From Paraburkholderia solisilvae (GTDB taxonomy: Bacteria; Pseudomonadota; Gammaproteobacteria; Burkholderiales; Burkholderiaceae), in NCBI RefSeq assembly GCF_902859875.1, contig NZ_CADIKF010000064.1, forward strand, positions 1 to 38,194: 38,194 bases of DNA, in the 5' to 3' direction. A program made the translations under genes and the position numbers. Below the pieces are notes generated by a model. It ran no database searches. It was not told the DNA's origin and worked only from the letters and a program-made list of their open reading frames with translations. This document shows, one piece after another, positions 1-7,347 of the stretch (its first letter is position 1; the number at the start of each line of letters is the position of its first letter).

Positions 1-2
1 GC

Positions 3-815
3 GCGCGCTGGTTCAGCCCGCGCGCGACGCTCGCGCGCGCCGCGCGGCGCGGCCTGCGGCGCAACGAATTCCATCTCGAGTATCAGCCGGTCTTCTATAC
101 CCGCACGCAAAAGTGCGTGGGCCTCGAAGTGATGCTGCGCTGGCGCAATCCGGTGCACGGCATTCGCGGCGCGGACTGGTATATGGAGCAGCTCGACCGC
201 AGTCCGGTTGCGGAGCAGATACTCAACCATGTGTTCGAGACGGCTGCCGCGGAACTCGCGGAGCTCGATCATAGCGATTCGCTGTATCTGATCGTCGACG
301 TGCCGGCGTCGTTGCTGGACTCGGGCGACGCAACCGATAAATTGCTCAGGATGGCGAATCAGCTGGCGGAGAAGACTCACGTCGTGTTGCAGTTGCCCAT
401 CGACGATCTATCCGAAGTACAGTCCTCGATTGCGAAGTTGCGCACTGACAAAATCCGCGTCGGCGTATCGCATGTGCGCTCGGTGTCCGACAAGCTTGAA
501 TCCGTCGCGCGTGCGGGCTGCGCATTCATGAAGGTCGATCGCGACGTGATGGGACTGGAAGAGGGCGCGCGCGCCCATCAGTTGCAGGAGATGGCGAGTG
601 CGGGGCGACGCTTGAACCTCGCGGTCGTCGTCGACGGCGTCGAAGGTGTCAGCCAGTTCCATGCGGTCGGGCGCGCGCATATCGATCTTGCGCAAGGTTT
701 CTACCTCGGTAAAGCGATCTCGGCCTCCCGTTTTTCGACATTCTTCGATGAGCAGATGCGCCATCGGAAAGAGGATTCGCCGCCCCGCTATATGCACGCG
801 TTTCAGTCGCACTGA
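3..815 (+). CDS. EAL-domain protein, C-terminal part, probably catalytically inactive (partial at left edge)
   Basis: The frame is open from the window edge, so the start lies upstream. The visible part is a whole EAL domain, the fold of cyclic-di-GMP phosphodiesterases: it opens with FHLEYQPVFY, followed by GLEVMLRW where active enzymes have the EAL signature. The second E is kept, but A-L is V-M. The usual metal-binding N of the N-x-S motif is D (VDVPAS), the DDFG motif is replaced by SHVR near 465-480, and the late EGVE is DGVE. K and D of the K-x-D motif (FMKVD) and the final QG (LAQGFYLGK) remain. Loss of both DDFG aspartates argues for a non-catalytic domain that may bind c-di-GMP or a protein partner. 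The fold call is firm; inactivity is inferred from the missing residues. Confidence 0.85.
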   Translation, partial: ARWFSPRATLARAARRGLRRNEFHLEYQPVFYTRTQKCVGLEVMLRWRNPVHGIRGADWYMEQLDRSPVAEQILNHVFETAAAELAELDHSDSLYLIVDVPASLLDSGDATDKLLRMANQLAEKTHVVLQLPIDDLSEVQSSIAKLRTDKIRVGVSHVRSVSDKLESVARAGCAFMKVDRDVMGLEEGARAHQLQEMASAGRRLNLAVVVDGVEGVSQFHAVGRAHIDLAQGFYLGKAISASRFSTFFDEQMRHRKEDSPPRYMHAFQSH

Positions 816-1153
816 GCGCGTCTTGATGTATGAGTTTTGAAAGAAAGTGGCCTATATGAGTTGTGATTGCATAAGGGCCACCCCACTCATCCCGCTGCCT
901 CACACGAAGCAGCGCCCACCCAGGCGAAACGTGACGGAACCCCGGCGCGCGGCCGCAATGGCCCGCGACCCGACGCAGAGCCGCTCTGGAGGCGGCTCTG
1001 CCATACAATCCGTCGATTTTCGGTTGAGCCGGTTACCGCATAACTTCGGCCCCACCCTAAATGCCGATTGGGTTACGGCCGATATCCATTGAAGCGAGAA
1101 CTGGGCATCCGGCAGGAACGGATTCAAGACGGAACGACCGTGGAAATGACGCA
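816..1153. other. Intergenic region with one strong hairpin
   Basis: No convincing gene on either strand. The only clear structure is the perfect 10-bp inverted repeat listed separately at 975-1001, with a TACAAT sequence just after it (1004-1009) that resembles a -10 box but has no good -35 partner. Confidence 0.5.
975..1001. terminator. Perfect 10-bp hairpin, possible terminator without U-tract
   Basis: GCAGAGCCGC (975-984) pairs fully with GCGGCTCTGC (992-1001) around a 7-base loop. No T-run follows on either side, so it is not a textbook intrinsic terminator. It lies 160 bases past the stop of the EAL gene and 150 before the next gene, so it could end the former's transcript or be an operator dyad. 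Confidence 0.4.
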
Positions 1154-1423
1154 ATGGGATTATCTAACTCCGAAAAACAACGCAGGTACCGGCAGCGCCA
1201 TCTAGGGCCGGGAGGAGGAAGCGAACGGTTGTCCGTTTTTGTCCGGATATCGACGAAGCGCAATCTCGAACGACTGGCCAGCCACTATGGCAATACGATC
1301 ACGAACACGGTTGAGAACCTCATCAACGAAAAGACGGTGAGTATTCTGAACAACCTCAGTGAGTCGGAGCAGCACGAATTCTATAGCGAGGAACCGGTTC
1401 ACAAGCGGCAGAACGCAAAGTGA
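1154..1423 (+). CDS. Small basic protein, ribbon-helix-helix-like, function unknown
   Basis: An 89-residue protein with a strongly basic N-terminus (SEKQRRYRQRH), a short beta-like stretch (ERLSVFVRIST) and then two likely helices (residues ~36-60, containing NLERLASHYG and TNTVENLI). This order of strand plus two helices resembles ribbon-helix-helix DNA-binding proteins. Similar KQRRYRxRH-type small proteins occur in Burkholderia-like genomes, some near mobile DNA. The start at 1154 gives the compact product; an upstream in-frame ATG at 1061 would add 31 residues of unlikely composition. No strong ribosome binding site is seen. It stands alone, with about 340 bases before it and 435 after. 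DNA binding is inferred from sequence style only; the coding call rests on reasonable composition in a region without a competing frame. Confidence 0.6.
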   Translation: MGLSNSEKQRRYRQRHLGPGGGSERLSVFVRISTKRNLERLASHYGNTITNTVENLINEKTVSILNNLSESEQHEFYSEEPVHKRQNAK

Positions 1424-1858
1424 ACAGGGCGGGTTTCGCGATGATGCTCCGTTCATCTTCTCGCGAACCTGCCGGTCCGATCGTTGGGAATGCATAGATT
1501 CATCGCGCCTGCCAGTATCGTGCGCATGGAGGCAAGCCACTCAGGCCGAGCCTTCGACACTGGCGACACTCGATGCCGGATATAGCAAAGCGCATCACGT
1601 GCCGCCTATCCGTACCCACTCGCCATTTTTCTTCTTAGCCGACCACGCGTTGCCCGCCTATCATGTCGTAAGGTTTCAGGCGCAACGGTCATCGGTATGA
1701 CGGATTGCAAAACGATTCGTTCGAATCGGAAAGCAGCGGCGCCTTGCCCGATAGAAGATCCAGCTTGTCGATGCCGGCGCCGCGCCCTCGCCATTCCCCG
1801 TCCCGACGCGCGCCACCTGAACTCAATGCAACGCGCTTCACCGAACGCGGGAGCTAAG
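1424..1858. other. Intergenic region upstream of the molybdenum hydroxylase genes
   Basis: No gene, hairpin with a T-run or repeat that I can support. It should hold the promoter of the operon starting at 1859, but I could not identify a good -35/-10 pair. Confidence 0.4.
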
Positions 1859-2314
1859 ATGTTCGCCATCAACGTCAACGGACAAGATCAGCAGGTCGAC
1901 GCGACGCCTGAAATGCCGCTGTTGTGGGTGCTGCGCGATCTCGTGGGCCTGACCGGCACGAAGTTCGGCTGCGGAATCGCGCAGTGCGGCGCATGCACGG
2001 TTCATCTCGACGGCCAGCCGGTACGCTCATGTGTGACGCCCGTCGCCGCGGTCGGCCCGCGCAAGGTGATCACCATCGAAGCGATCGGCGCTACGCCGGC
2101 GGGCCGCAAGGTGCAGCAGGCATGGCTCGATCTCGACGTGGTGCAATGCGGCTATTGCCAGTCCGGCCAGATCATGTCGGCGGCCGCCCTGCTTGCCGCG
2201 CATGCCGCGCCGAGCGACGCGGATATCGACGCGGCGATGGCGGGCAATATCTGCCGCTGCGGCACTTACGTGCGGATTCGCGCGGCGATCAAACGCGCCG
2301 CGCAGGGAGCGTGA
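1859..2314 (+). CDS. 2Fe-2S subunit of a molybdenum hydroxylase (IorA-like)
   Basis: A 151-residue small subunit of the xanthine oxidase superfamily; it relays electrons from the molybdenum site of its partner. The N-terminal plant-type ferredoxin domain carries C38, C43, C46 and C58, which bind the first 2Fe-2S cluster. The C-terminal helical domain carries C97, C100, C132 and C134 (CGYC and CRCG) for the second. Length and motif order match isoquinoline 1-oxidoreductase alpha-type subunits, which work without a separate FAD subunit. The ATG at 1859 is chosen because GGGAG lies about 6 bases upstream and the protein starts directly at the ferredoxin fold. The stop is followed after one base by the start of the large subunit, so they are co-transcribed. 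The substrate cannot be read from sequence: aldehydes and N-heterocycles are the usual choices. Confidence 0.93.
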   Translation: MFAINVNGQDQQVDATPEMPLLWVLRDLVGLTGTKFGCGIAQCGACTVHLDGQPVRSCVTPVAAVGPRKVITIEAIGATPAGRKVQQAWLDLDVVQCGYCQSGQIMSAAALLAAHAAPSDADIDAAMAGNICRCGTYVRIRAAIKRAAQGA

Positions 2315-2315
2315 C

Positions 2316-4550
2316 ATGCGTGTCACGCCGCATAGCATGGAGCGCGTGGTCAGCCGGCGGGATTTTCTGCGCGCGGGCTTGAGTGTCGGCATCGCGGCCA
2401 GCGGCGGCCTGCTGCTCGGCGTCAGTTTCAATGCGCGCAGCGATGGCGGCCCCGCGCCGGCCAGCGTGATCGCCGGCGACGGCTCGCTGCAGATCCCACC
2501 TGGCGAATTCGCACCCAACGCGTTTATCCGCATCGACCCGGACGGCAACGTCGCGCTTGTCGTATCGAAGGTCGAAATGGGGCAGGGCGTCTACACGTCG
2601 ATCCCGATGCTGCTTGCGGAAGAACTCGAAGTGCCGCTCGAGCGTGTGAAGGTCGAACACGCGCCGCCCGATGCGAAGCTCTACGCCGACGCGCTGCTCG
2701 GCCAGCAGGCGACTGGCGGTTCGCTATCGATTCGCGCGATGTGGGAACCGATGCGGCGCGCCGGCGCGGCTGCACGCATGCTGCTCATCAGCGCCGCGGC
2801 GCAGCAGTGGCAGGTCGACCCGGCCAGTTGCGTGGCGCGCAACGCGACGGTCACGCATACCGCGAGCGGGCGCACGCTCGGTTACGGCGAACTCGCGCCG
2901 CATGCGGCCGCGCTGCCGGTCGATGCCAATCTGCTGAAAACCGTCACACTGAAAAAGCCGCAGGCGTTCACGCTGATCGGCACGCCGCGCAAACGGCTCG
3001 ATTCGCCGGAAAAGGTGAATGGCGTTGCGCGCTTCGGCATCGACGTGCAGATGCCGGGCATGCGCGTCGCGATGGTCGTCCATTGCCCGGTGATCGGCGG
3101 CAAGCTCGCGCGCGTCGACGATCGGGTCGCGCTCGCCCAGCCGGGCGTGCGTCAGGTCGTCAAGCTCGACAATGCGGTGGCGGTCGTCGCCGACCATACA
3201 TGGGCCGCGAAACGCGGCGCGAGCGCGCTCGTTATCGAATGGCACGAAGGCGCGAATGCACACCTGACGAGCGCGATGCTGTTCGACGACTTGCGGCGCG
3301 CTTCGGAGCAGCCCGGCGCTGCCGCGCGCACGGACGGCGACGTCGATGCCGGCTTCAAGGCCGCCGCGCAAAAGCTGGATGCCGTTTATCAGCAGCCGTT
3401 CCTTGCGCACGCAACGATGGAGCCGATGAACTGCACCGTGCATGTGAGCGGCGATCAATGCGAAATCTGGATCGGCACCCAGGTGCCGACGCGCGTCGTC
3501 GACGTGGCCGTCAAGGTGACCGGGCTGCCCGCCGAAAAAATCGTCGTGCACAACTTTCTGATCGGCGGCGGATTCGGCCGCCGGCTCGAATCGGACGTCG
3601 CCGCGCAGGCGGTCGCGATCGGCAAGCAGGTGGATGGACCCGTCAAGGTGATGTGGAGCCGCGAGGAGGACATCCAGCACGACATGTTCCGTCCGTGCTA
3701 CTACGATCGCGTGGCCGCGGGGCTCGATGCGAACGGCAAGCCGGTCGCGTGGACGCATCGGATTGCCGGTTCGTCGATTGTCGCGCGCTGGTTTCCGGCG
3801 TGGTTCCAGAAGGGCATCGATCCGGACGTGATAGAGGTGGCTGCGGCGCTGCCGTATGCGATTCATTCGCAACGGATCGACTATGTGCGTCAGGAACCGC
3901 GTGGCATTCCGACCGCATTCTGGCGCGGCGTCGGTCCGACGCGTGGCACGTTCGTCGTCGAGAGTTTCGTCGACGAGCTTGCGCATCAGGCGAAGGCGGA
4001 CCCGGTCGAATACCGGCGCGCGCTGCTGGGCAACACGCCGCGTGCCCGCAATGTGCTCGATGTCGCGGCGCGCGCGGCCGGCTGGGGCACGGCGCTGCCG
4101 CAAGGCAAGGGGCGCGGCGTATCGGTGATGCACGCGTTCGGCAGCTTCTTCTGCATGATCGCCGACGTCGACGTGAAGGACGGCGACGTGCGCGTCGAGC
4201 GTGTGGTGTGCGCGGTCGATTGCGGACACGTGGTGAACCCGAACACGATCGAGGCGCAGGTGGAAGGCGGCGCGATTTTCGGCATCACCGCGACGTTGTG
4301 GGGCGAAATTACCCTGAAGGACGGCCGCGTCGAACAGACCAATTTCACCGACTACCGGGTGATGCGGATCAACGAGGCGCCGCGCATTCAAACCATCATT
4401 GTCAGGAGCGACGAAGACCCAGGCGGTATCGGCGAACCCGGCACGTCGGCGGTTATCCCGGCCATCACGAATGCGATTTTCGCGGCGACCGGCACGCGCA
4501 TCCGGCGGTTGCCGGTCGGCGATCAGCTGCACTCCGGTCAGACGGCATGA
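2316..4550 (+). CDS. Molybdopterin-binding subunit, Tat-exported aldehyde/N-heterocycle oxidoreductase (IorB-like)
   Basis: A 744-residue catalytic subunit. Residues 13-18 (SRRDFL) followed by a hydrophobic stretch form a twin-arginine signal, so the folded cofactor-loaded enzyme should act in the periplasm, carrying the 2Fe-2S subunit with it. The mid-region has the glycine-rich VEMGQGVYT and GGGFGRR segments typical of the molybdopterin-cytosine-dinucleotide site. Near the C-terminus GGIGEPGT contains the conserved glutamate (GxGE) that acts as base in hydroxylation. The ATG at 2316 has AGGGAGC upstream and lies one base after the previous stop; longer in-frame starts would overlap the 2Fe-2S gene and bury the Tat signal. 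The following cytochrome c gene is the expected electron acceptor. Family assignment is secure; substrate is unknown. Confidence 0.95.
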   Translation: MRVTPHSMERVVSRRDFLRAGLSVGIAASGGLLLGVSFNARSDGGPAPASVIAGDGSLQIPPGEFAPNAFIRIDPDGNVALVVSKVEMGQGVYTSIPMLLAEELEVPLERVKVEHAPPDAKLYADALLGQQATGGSLSIRAMWEPMRRAGAAARMLLISAAAQQWQVDPASCVARNATVTHTASGRTLGYGELAPHAAALPVDANLLKTVTLKKPQAFTLIGTPRKRLDSPEKVNGVARFGIDVQMPGMRVAMVVHCPVIGGKLARVDDRVALAQPGVRQVVKLDNAVAVVADHTWAAKRGASALVIEWHEGANAHLTSAMLFDDLRRASEQPGAAARTDGDVDAGFKAAAQKLDAVYQQPFLAHATMEPMNCTVHVSGDQCEIWIGTQVPTRVVDVAVKVTGLPAEKIVVHNFLIGGGFGRRLESDVAAQAVAIGKQVDGPVKVMWSREEDIQHDMFRPCYYDRVAAGLDANGKPVAWTHRIAGSSIVARWFPAWFQKGIDPDVIEVAAALPYAIHSQRIDYVRQEPRGIPTAFWRGVGPTRGTFVVESFVDELAHQAKADPVEYRRALLGNTPRARNVLDVAARAAGWGTALPQGKGRGVSVMHAFGSFFCMIADVDVKDGDVRVERVVCAVDCGHVVNPNTIEAQVEGGAIFGITATLWGEITLKDGRVEQTNFTDYRVMRINEAPRIQTIIVRSDEDPGGIGEPGTSAVIPAITNAIFAATGTRIRRLPVGDQLHSGQTA

Positions 4551-4663
4551 GGAGAGTCAGAGTGAAATCGCATCTTTCCGTTCTGCCGCCGCATGTTTGG
4601 GTCAGCCGCCGGCGCCCGCGTCTGCGTGTTCGCCTTTGGATTCGCATTCGCGTACAAAGCGAC

Positions 4664-5944
4664 ATGCCGAGCCGTATGTTGCGTCGCGCATTGACGGCCA
4701 TCGCATTGTGCGGCGGCGCATCGGCCGCATGCGCGGCGCAAGGCGCCGACGCGGCGCTGGTCGCGCGCGGTGAATATCTCGCGAAGGCGGGCGACTGTTT
4801 CGCGTGCCACTCCACGCCGCGCGGCAAGCCGTTTGCCGGCGGCCTGCCGATGACGACGCCGATGGGCCGCATCTATTCGACCAACATCACACCGGATACG
4901 GATACCGGCATCGGCCGCTACAGCGAAGAGGATTTCAAACGCGCGGTGCGCGAGGGCGTCGCACCGGACGGTCACGCGCTCTATCCGGCGATGCCTTATC
5001 CGTCATACGCGAAGGTCAGCGACGTCGATATGAAGGCGCTCTACGCGTATTTCATGCAAGGCGTGACGCCCGTGAAGCAGGCGAATCGCGCGACGGATAT
5101 TCCGTGGCCGCTCAATATGCGCTGGCCGCTGAAGCTCTGGAATGTCGTCTTTCTCGACAACACGCGTTACGAGCAGAAAGCGGACAAGGACGCCCAGTGG
5201 AACCGCGGCGCATACCTCGTGCAGGGCCTCGGCCATTGCGGCGCGTGCCATACGCCACGCGGCATCGGCTTTCAGGAGCAGGCGCTCGACCAGAGCGGGC
5301 GGGCGTTTCTGACGGGCGCGCCGCTCGAGAACTGGTTCGCCTCGAACCTGACCGGCAATCACAACACGGGACTCGGACGCTGGAGCGAGGATGACCTGAA
5401 CACGTTCCTGCGCACCGGCGCCAACGCGCACGCGACCGCGTTCGGCTCGATGACGGACGTGATCAACTACAGCACGCAGATGCTGAGCGACGCCGACACA
5501 CGTGCGATTGCGCGCTATCTCAAGTCGCTGCCGGGCGGGCGCAGCAACGATGGGCCGCCATACATGCCGCATCCTGACGGCGCGCGCGTGATGCTGACCG
5601 GGCTGCCCGGCAACCCCGGTGCGCATACCTATGCGACGTTCTGCATGCATTGTCACGGTGCGGATGGCAATGGCGCGGCGCCGTGGCTTGCGCCGCTGGC
5701 CGGCAACCCGAACGTGCTCGAGCCGGACCCGGTATCGCTGATCAACGTGACGTTGAACGGTACGGGCCCGCTTGTGATCGGCGGTGTGCCGGCGCCGTAT
5801 CCGATGCCGAAGTATCACGCGACGCTGACCGATCAGCAGATCGCGGACGCGCTGACCTTCGTGCGCGGCAGCTGGAACAACCAGGCGCCCGCGGTCAGCG
5901 CGCAGGCGGTGAAGAAGGTCAGAAGCGCAACGCGCGCGCCGTGA
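4664..5944 (+). CDS. Triheme cytochrome c subunit, electron acceptor of the molybdenum hydroxylase
   Basis: Three c-type heme sites are visible: CFACH at residues 45-49, CGACH in the middle third and CMHCH in the last third, the pattern of cytochrome subunits of membrane-associated alcohol, gluconate and aldehyde dehydrogenases. From the ATG at 4664 the 426-residue product begins with a clean Sec signal (basic MPSRMLRR, hydrophobic core, Ala-rich cleavage site). A GTG at 4562 has a better ribosome binding site (AGGAGA about 7 bases upstream), and an ATG at 4547 overlaps the previous stop; both add an Arg-rich leader, so the true start is uncertain. The protein probably moves electrons from the 2Fe-2S subunit to the quinone pool or a terminal oxidase. 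It is the last gene of this operon; an intrinsic terminator follows at 6073. Confidence 0.92.
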   Translation: MPSRMLRRALTAIALCGGASAACAAQGADAALVARGEYLAKAGDCFACHSTPRGKPFAGGLPMTTPMGRIYSTNITPDTDTGIGRYSEEDFKRAVREGVAPDGHALYPAMPYPSYAKVSDVDMKALYAYFMQGVTPVKQANRATDIPWPLNMRWPLKLWNVVFLDNTRYEQKADKDAQWNRGAYLVQGLGHCGACHTPRGIGFQEQALDQSGRAFLTGAPLENWFASNLTGNHNTGLGRWSEDDLNTFLRTGANAHATAFGSMTDVINYSTQMLSDADTRAIARYLKSLPGGRSNDGPPYMPHPDGARVMLTGLPGNPGAHTYATFCMHCHGADGNGAAPWLAPLAGNPNVLEPDPVSLINVTLNGTGPLVIGGVPAPYPMPKYHATLTDQQIADALTFVRGSWNNQAPAVSAQAVKKVRSATRAP

Positions 5945-6072
5945 GAGAAAGGTGCGTCTTTCGAAGCATGGACCTTCGAAGTCTTTATCGTAGTGGCATG
6001 CGGTACGCCTGAAAAATAGAAATACACGACAGGCTGCGACAGATTTTTACGTGTGACTCGAAGCGACCTGCT

Positions 6073-6103
6073 AAAAATCGGCCGAACTGATTTCGGCCTT
6101 TTT
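6073..6103. terminator. Intrinsic terminator, bidirectional in form
   Basis: GGCCGAA (6080-6086) pairs with TTCGGCC (6092-6098) around CTGAT. It is flanked by AAAAA (6073-6077) and TTTTT (6099-6103), so it works in principle on both strands. It ends the cytochrome operon, but it lies only 20 bases before the ATG of the next small gene, so that gene's transcript would have to start inside or read through it. Confidence 0.8.
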
Positions 6104-6123
6104 CACACAGGAGAGAAGTCGCG

Positions 6124-6267
6124 ATGGGCACACACCTGCACCTTTGGCTTACCGATGATGAAGACACGCTGATCCGTGTACCCGAACCGCGACACGGCGA
6201 AATCGCATGGAACTGGAACGACTACGAAGGCAATCTGCTGTTTGCCGATGCATGGCGCGCTGCGTGA
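6124..6267 (+). CDS. 47-residue acidic small protein leading the toxin/immunity module
   Basis: A short frame with a strong ribosome binding site (AGGAGAG about 8 bases before the ATG) that ends 12 bases before the toxin gene. The product is acidic, with an aromatic centre (IAWNWNDYEG) and no membrane segment or signal peptide. I do not recognise a family. Its position suggests an accessory role such as a chaperone or loading factor for the toxin, or a translational leader that couples expression; this is inference only. The close spacing to an intrinsic terminator upstream is unusual. It was too short for ordinary gene finding but has a better start signal than many longer genes nearby. Confidence 0.6.
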   Translation: MGTHLHLWLTDDEDTLIRVPEPRHGEIAWNWNDYEGNLLFADAWRAA

Positions 6268-6279
6268 CGAGGCCCGACC

Positions 6280-6762
6280 ATGCCGGTACAGTGCACATTC
6301 AGGCTGAACAACGAGCCGACTTCCACACTCTATTGCTCGGGCTTTGGTGGCGTGACAGCCTACTCAGGGCAAAAGGATGGGCGTGACAATCCACGGGCGG
6401 TGGCTATCGAAAAGATCGGGCCAATTCCACCGGGAAGATACTATCTGATCGACAGGCATTCCGGTGGGCGTCTGGGATGGTTCCATGACCTGGTTTCGTC
6501 CTATAACCCTTATACATCCGACCGCTCCAGGTGGTTCATGCTCTGGAATGAGCGTTCAGGTGACGCGACGTTTATCAACGGTGTGAAACGAGGTGACTTC
6601 CGGCTGCACCCGGAGGGCCGTTTAAGAGTCAGCGAAGGATGTATTACCGTGGTGTCAGGCACTGAGTTCGACAGGCTTGAACGCTATCTGCGTTCACGGC
6701 CACCTGACCTTCCTGTGCCGGGGACGAACGACAACGCCTACGGAATCGTGGAAGTCCGATGA
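6280..6762 (+). CDS. Tlde1-like toxin, L,D-transpeptidase-fold (DUF2778 type), probable type VI effector
   Basis: A 160-residue protein whose C-terminal half carries the L,D-transpeptidase-like catalytic signature: H110-P-E-G followed by S118-E-G-C121, with C121 as expected nucleophile. The length, the N-terminal LYCSGFGG and the PPGRYYLIDR segment fit the DUF2778/Tlde1 family, whose Salmonella member is a type VI effector that attacks peptidoglycan tetrapeptides in the periplasm of rivals. No signal peptide is present, as expected for an effector delivered by the secretion machine. The next gene overlaps its stop (ATGA) and encodes a membrane protein that fits the immunity role. It lies 20 kb from the type VI locus in this window. 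Family assignment is good from the motif; effector status follows from the family and the neighbour. Confidence 0.82.
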   Translation: MPVQCTFRLNNEPTSTLYCSGFGGVTAYSGQKDGRDNPRAVAIEKIGPIPPGRYYLIDRHSGGRLGWFHDLVSSYNPYTSDRSRWFMLWNERSGDATFINGVKRGDFRLHPEGRLRVSEGCITVVSGTEFDRLERYLRSRPPDLPVPGTNDNAYGIVEVR

Positions 6763-7049
6763 AACGGGCAATACGCATCGGGGTTTTCATCCTGCTCACG
6801 TTCCTCATCGGAAGATCGCTCGCGAACGTCTATCTTCAATGGCCTGCGCCAATGCCTGACTGGCTTCACGATTCGACCATGTTCGCTATACGCGTTACTG
6901 GCCTCGGACGGGAATACAACCCGGAGGACGCTGAAAACATGGCGACCGTGATTGTTGCCTCGATCTCGTGGACACTGACCGGCCTGGTGCTGTGGCTGAT
7001 GGTCTTCACAGTGCGACGCTTCAGGGGGCGCCCCAAGGCACAAACTTAA
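6759..7049 (+). CDS. Two-helix inner membrane protein, candidate immunity protein for the Tlde1-like toxin
   Basis: A 96-residue protein starting with an ATG that overlaps the toxin's stop codon by four bases, so the two are translationally coupled. Residues ~5-24 and ~62-85 are hydrophobic helices. The N-terminus (MKRAIR) and the C-terminus (RRFRGRPK) are both basic, predicting both ends in the cytoplasm and a periplasmic loop of about 35 residues between the helices. That places the loop where a peptidoglycan-attacking toxin would act, as expected for an immunity protein of a periplasmic effector. No sequence family is recognised; the role is inferred from coupling and topology. Base composition of the toxin and this gene looks lower in GC than the flanking operons, suggesting transfer as a unit. 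Confidence 0.75.
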   Translation: MKRAIRIGVFILLTFLIGRSLANVYLQWPAPMPDWLHDSTMFAIRVTGLGREYNPEDAENMATVIVASISWTLTGLVLWLMVFTVRRFRGRPKAQT

Positions 7050-7347
7050 GCCTGTACGGGTGGCGCGTTGCCGACGCCATGAGGAACAAACGTTTCCTCC
7101 AGCCACCGCAACGCGCGAAGTTCCCTTGCGTCGCATTCCCACCCCGACACCCTTCCATACTCATCGTTGACCGCGCATAACCGCCGTCGTTATGCAAACC
7201 AATTAACAACCACAGGTTGAAAATCATTCAAACCGGTTCTGCCTAGTTCAAATACTCGCGCGCTCCTAGTATTCGTGTCATCCGCTTCGCGCCACTCGAT
7301 AGTGATCCAGCGGCGGCACGAAGCCTTAATCTTCAGAGGAGCGAATC
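7050..7347. promoter_or_regulatory. Intergenic region with two dyads upstream of the dehydrogenase
   Basis: No gene. Two perfect inverted repeats lie close together: GCATAAC (7175-7181) with GTTATGC (7189-7195), and CAACC (7207-7211) with GGTTG (7215-7219). The second is followed by TTGAAA (7217-7222), which could be a -35 element, though a matching -10 is not obvious. These are plausible operator sites for a regulator encoded elsewhere. A weaker hairpin (GAGGAA/TTCCTC, 7081-7099) follows the immunity gene but lacks a T-run. Confidence 0.4.

Noticed and set aside
2724..4532. 602-codon open frame on the minus strand opposite the molybdopterin subunit
   Set aside because: It is the mirror of a GC-rich real gene: composition is Arg/His/Asp-rich with no family motif, and the + strand protein is unmistakable.
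2741..4546. Apparent N-terminal extension of the cytochrome c gene into the molybdopterin gene
   Set aside because: The extended part is a frame-shifted Arg-rich reading of the upstream gene; signal peptide and heme motifs begin after 4660.
7081..7099. GAGGAA/TTCCTC hairpin after the candidate immunity gene as a terminator
   Set aside because: Only six pairs, AT/GC-mixed, and no T-run follows.
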